From: Dehalococcoidales bacterium
GTDB lineage: Bacteria > Chloroflexota > Dehalococcoidia > Dehalococcoidales > Fen-1064
NCBI GenBank assembly: GCA_028713395.1
Contig: JAQTOJ010000013.1
Span: 1 to 15,951, forward strand
Direction: 5' to 3'
DNA length: 15,951 nt
Shown here: positions 13,807-15,951 of the stretch, piece by piece
Layout: each line of letters opens with the position of its first letter
Position numbering within the stretch: the stretch's first letter is position 1
Program-made: the position numbers and the translations under genes
The notes under the pieces: generated by a model
Database searches by the model: none
What the model was told of the DNA's origin: nothing
The model's input: the letters and a program-made list of their open reading frames with translations, nothing else

Positions 13807-14168
13807 TCCAGCGCACCCTTCTTCCAGGCATAAAGATAACCGACCAGTACAATGCCCATAAAAGCCGCGATGACAAATAGACCGGAATAACCCAATTGCC
13901 GGATTTGCGTTGCCCAGGGATAAATAAAAACTACCAACACATCCAGGGCAACGAACAACAAGGCATAAAAATAATAACGAAAGTTGAACTGCACCCAGGT
14001 TTTACCAATCGTCTCCATGCCACACTCGAAAGTGGCATTTTTGACACTGGTCGGGTGGTGGGGCACTACCTTGAGAAACCGTAACGCGACGGGGAGCAGG
14101 ATCATTATCGCCGCGAACCCCAGAGTTACGATTATAAATAATCCCACGAAACCGTAAGTCTCCAGCAA
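13797..14168 (-). CDS. nuoA: Complex I membrane subunit NuoA, with a changed DxE motif
   Basis: NuoA (ND3 homologue) is a three-helix membrane subunit whose first loop contacts the quinone site. The 123-residue protein has the conserved loop cysteine C49 in ATFECGME and the helix FNFRYYFYALLFVALDVLVV followed by FIYPWA. In E. coli and mitochondria the second acidic residue of D-x-E in this helix is almost always present. Here the motif reads D76-V77-L78 (GAT GTG TTG), so the glutamate is replaced by leucine. The start is TTG at 14168: a near-perfect GGGAGGT lies about five bases before it, and LETYGFVGLFI follows. nuoA is the first gene of the operon, about 22 bases after the predicted transcription start, and overlaps nuoB by 10 bases. 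Confidence 0.95.
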   Translation of the reverse strand: MLETYGFVGLFIIVTLGFAAIMILLPVALRFLKVVPHHPTSVKNATFECGMETIGKTWVQFNFRYYFYALLFVALDVLVVFIYPWATQIRQLGYSGLFVIAAFMGIVLVGYLYAWKKGALEWN

Positions 14169-14180
14169 CTGCTACCTCCC
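14169..14180 (-). promoter_or_regulatory. Strong Shine-Dalgarno that fixes the TTG start of nuoA
   Basis: The minus strand reads GGGAGGTAGCAG directly before the TTG at 14168, with GGAGGT five to six bases from the codon. No ATG or GTG is available nearby in frame. This strong ribosome-binding site supports TTG as the true initiation codon of the first gene of the operon. Confidence 0.75.
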
Positions 14181-14197
14181 ACCCTTGAAACTTTTTT

Positions 14198-14227
14198 AGT
14201 ATATCGTAGCATTGTATGATACGTCAA
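14198..14227 (-). promoter_or_regulatory. Sigma-70-type promoter of the nuo operon
   Basis: On the minus strand TTGACG (14227-14222) is followed after 18 bases by TATACT (14203-14198). Both hexamers match five of six consensus positions. Transcription would start near 14191, giving a leader of about 22 bases that contains the nuoA Shine-Dalgarno. No promoter of similar quality was noticed in the other short nuo junctions, so this is probably the main promoter for all thirteen genes down to nuoN. A loose inverted repeat, CGGTG (14232-14236) with CACCG (14250-14254), lies just upstream and could be an operator, but nothing else supports that. Confidence 0.65.
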
Positions 14228-14301
14228 GAACCGGTGCCGGGTAAAATTACACCGTACGCTAATCGGGACGATATTTGCCAATTTACCTGTATGGAGTTAA
14301 T

Positions 14302-15837
14302 ATGTTTTGGTTGCGTAAGACCCGAGAATTAAAGGATCGGACAATTAATACAAAAAGTATTATCAACCGTAAAGACATCGAAGCCGGGGCACTGGACATA
14401 TTATTCCGGGTATGCCGCGTTTTCCAAGATGAAAACATACGCGCTTACCTGGTCGGGGGATTTATCCGGGATACTTGGATCTCCCGTCCATCCTCTGATA
14501 TAGATATTGCCGTCAAAGGTGATGCCCTGATTATCGGAGAAAGATTAGCATCACATTTACATGGTAGATTTGTGCCGTTGGATGCAGAGAATCTGATAGG
14601 TAGAATTATTTTACCGAACTCCTCATATTATCTGGATATCAGTTCTTTTGTGGGCGATATTGAATCTGACCTGGCACGCCGGGATTTTACAATCAACGCT
14701 TTGGCGGTTGACCTTAGTGAATTCTACCAGGAAAACACCACATATCAAGTTATTGACGAACATGGGGGCATGGATGACCTGGATCACGGCATCATCCGCG
14801 CGGTCAGCGATACCACACCGGCCGCCGACCCCATCCGTCTTTTACGGGCGGTGCGTTTGGCGGCGGAGCTCGGGTTTACCATTGAGCACCACACTGAAAA
14901 CTTGATTAAAAAATCGGCGGATTTGCTGCTGTTTACCGCCGGAGAACGCATCCGGGAAGAGTTATTGATTTTGCTGGATATATCCAAGGGCGGCGTTTAC
15001 CTTAAGTATATGGATGAATTGGGATTACTCACCGCCATTATCCCGGAAATGGAGCTTACCAAGGGCGTGACCCAGCCGGTGGAGCACTACTGGAATGTCT
15101 TTGAGCATTCTTTGATGACGGTAACGGCGGTGGATTATATTCTGGGCAACGGGGTCTGGGATTACGCTGACGACCGCATTCTTAGTGAAGTACCCTGGTC
15201 GGTAGAGACCGCTGCCTATTTTGAAAAACCGGTAGGCAGCGGCAGCACCCGCCGCACGCTGTTAAAACTGGCGGCTCTATTACATGATGTTTCCAAGCCC
15301 CAGACAAAAACCATCGAGGGCACCGGCAAGATGCGGTTTCTTGGTCATAACGAACTGGGCTCTCAGGTGAGCGTAAGCATTTTGGAACGCCTCCGTTTCA
15401 GTGCCAAAGAAATAAATCTGGTAGCTAACGTGGTAAAATATCATTTAAGGCCGAATCAAATGGGGCAGCCGCCTTCACGAAGGGCGGTCTACCGGTATTT
15501 CCGTGATGTGGGAGATGCCGGGCTTGATGCTTTATATATTAATCTGGCGGATCACCTGGCCACCCGCGGCCCGAACTTGATATTGCCGAATTGGAGATTG
15601 CATACCGGGATAATTCGGCATATTATGGAAGAATGTGCGCGCCAAACGGTGGCGATAAAACCAGAACGCCTGGTTGACGGGAATGACCTGAGAAATATCT
15701 TCGGTCTGCAACCGGGGCCATTCATGGGCGAGTTAATAGAAAACGTGAGAGAAGCGCAGGCTACCGGGGAGTTGACGAACCGGCAAGCCGCATTAGATTA
15801 TATAAGGAAGCTACTACTAACAGAGGGAAAGAAATAG
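14302..15837 (+). CDS. Class II tRNA nucleotidyltransferase / poly(A) polymerase-family protein with HD domain
   Basis: This family adds CCA, CC or A to tRNA 3' ends; which of these this protein adds cannot be read from sequence. In the 511-residue protein the nucleotidyltransferase head has VGGFIRD (51-57) and the metal-binding D-x-D in SSDIDIAV (65-71). RRDFTINALA is at 126-135, and ADPIRLLRAVRLAAELGF at 175-192 is the nucleotide-selecting and brace region. An HD domain follows with H269 (VFEHSL), H328-D329 (LLHDVSKP) and D417 (LADH), a full H..HD..D set, so it is probably an active phosphohydrolase domain. Motif D, usually E-D-x-x-R in CCA-adding enzymes, reads A-D-P-I-R. The start is the ATG at 14302, with GGAG five bases upstream; the open frame extends back to a TTG at 14275 with no such site. 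It is divergent from nuoA, and its stop touches the next gene. Confidence 0.9.
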   Translation: MFWLRKTRELKDRTINTKSIINRKDIEAGALDILFRVCRVFQDENIRAYLVGGFIRDTWISRPSSDIDIAVKGDALIIGERLASHLHGRFVPLDAENLIGRIILPNSSYYLDISSFVGDIESDLARRDFTINALAVDLSEFYQENTTYQVIDEHGGMDDLDHGIIRAVSDTTPAADPIRLLRAVRLAAELGFTIEHHTENLIKKSADLLLFTAGERIREELLILLDISKGGVYLKYMDELGLLTAIIPEMELTKGVTQPVEHYWNVFEHSLMTVTAVDYILGNGVWDYADDRILSEVPWSVETAAYFEKPVGSGSTRRTLLKLAALLHDVSKPQTKTIEGTGKMRFLGHNELGSQVSVSILERLRFSAKEINLVANVVKYHLRPNQMGQPPSRRAVYRYFRDVGDAGLDALYINLADHLATRGPNLILPNWRLHTGIIRHIMEECARQTVAIKPERLVDGNDLRNIFGLQPGPFMGELIENVREAQATGELTNRQAALDYIRKLLLTEGKK

Positions 15838-15951
15838 ATGGCAAAACGAAACAACTGGATTCTCCTCTTTATCCTGGCGGTACTGGCCTTTTGTGTCTGG
15901 GTGCTTTTCCCAATCGATAGCAATCGTTTTGGCAGAAAAGGCATTCAATAC
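15838..15951 (+). CDS. secD: Probable SecD protein translocase subunit (3' truncated by window edge)
   Basis: Only the first 38 codons are inside the window. The ATG follows the preceding TAG directly (TAGATG), and a GAGGG site lies about ten bases upstream. The peptide starts with a short basic stretch (MAKRNN), then one membrane helix (about residues 7-24), then FPIDSNRFGRKGIQY. This matches the start of SecD, where a first helix is followed by a short periplasmic segment leading into the G-L-D-L-x-G-G region, not reached here. SecD works with SecF to drive late steps of protein export. The call is from this N-terminus only, so another single-helix membrane protein cannot be excluded. Confidence 0.65.
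   Translation, partial: MAKRNNWILLFILAVLAFCVWVLFPIDSNRFGRKGIQY

Noticed and set aside
14275..14301. Nine-codon extension of the nucleotidyltransferase from a TTG at 14275
   Set aside because: No Shine-Dalgarno precedes the TTG, whereas GGAG stands five bases before the ATG at 14302.
1..15951. CRISPR arrays, tRNA or rRNA genes, insertion sequences, phage genes
   Set aside because: No regularly spaced repeats, RNA-gene signatures, transposase motifs or phage proteins were found; the window is almost wholly occupied by housekeeping-type genes.

Overview
The window looks like chromosome from a Chloroflexota bacterium, most likely of the Dehalococcoidia (Dehalococcoides/Dehalogenimonas relatives). 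The main reason is a complete membrane and hydrogenase-like arm of respiratory complex I that has no nuoE, nuoF or nuoG, an arrangement known from that class. This placement is an inference from gene content and was not tested by a search. Almost everything is coding. No IS element, CRISPR, tRNA or rRNA was seen, and no gene-free stretch exceeds about 225 bases.

Layout. Bases 2-1078 (+) hold moeA, cut off by the left edge. It converges on a minus-strand group that ends at 1121. Reading that group in its own direction, from 14168 down to 1121, the order is nuoA, nuoB, a 63-aa SH3-like protein, nuoC, nuoD, nuoH, nuoI, nuoJ, nuoK, a 64-aa DUF2007-like protein, nuoL, nuoM, nuoN, then moaA, moaC and two GNAT acetyltransferase genes. 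Bases 14302-15837 (+) encode a class II tRNA nucleotidyltransferase with an HD domain. It is followed immediately by the first 38 codons of a probable secD that runs off the right edge.

How it works together. The eleven nuo genes are tightly packed, with junctions from 14-nt overlaps to a few tens of bases, behind one good sigma-70-like promoter at 14198-14227. They encode a quinone-reducing, ion-pumping complex with FeS clusters N2, N6a and N6b but no NADH module, so the electron donor must be something else (ferredoxin or an unknown partner). Two small genes inside the operon are candidates for accessory or donor-docking subunits. The 63-aa one resembles in size and pattern the SH3-fold ferredoxin-docking subunit NdhS of photosynthetic NDH-1, which is the most interesting hypothesis here. 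The moa/moe genes make molybdenum cofactor. moaA appears to have its own promoter placed so that its mRNA would be leaderless, and moaC has a weaker possible promoter plus a strong Shine-Dalgarno sequence.

Oddities: the near-invariant DxE motif of NuoA reads D-V-L; five nuo genes use TTG or GTG starts; and two intergenic spacers carry what look like degenerate copies of dispersed repeats.
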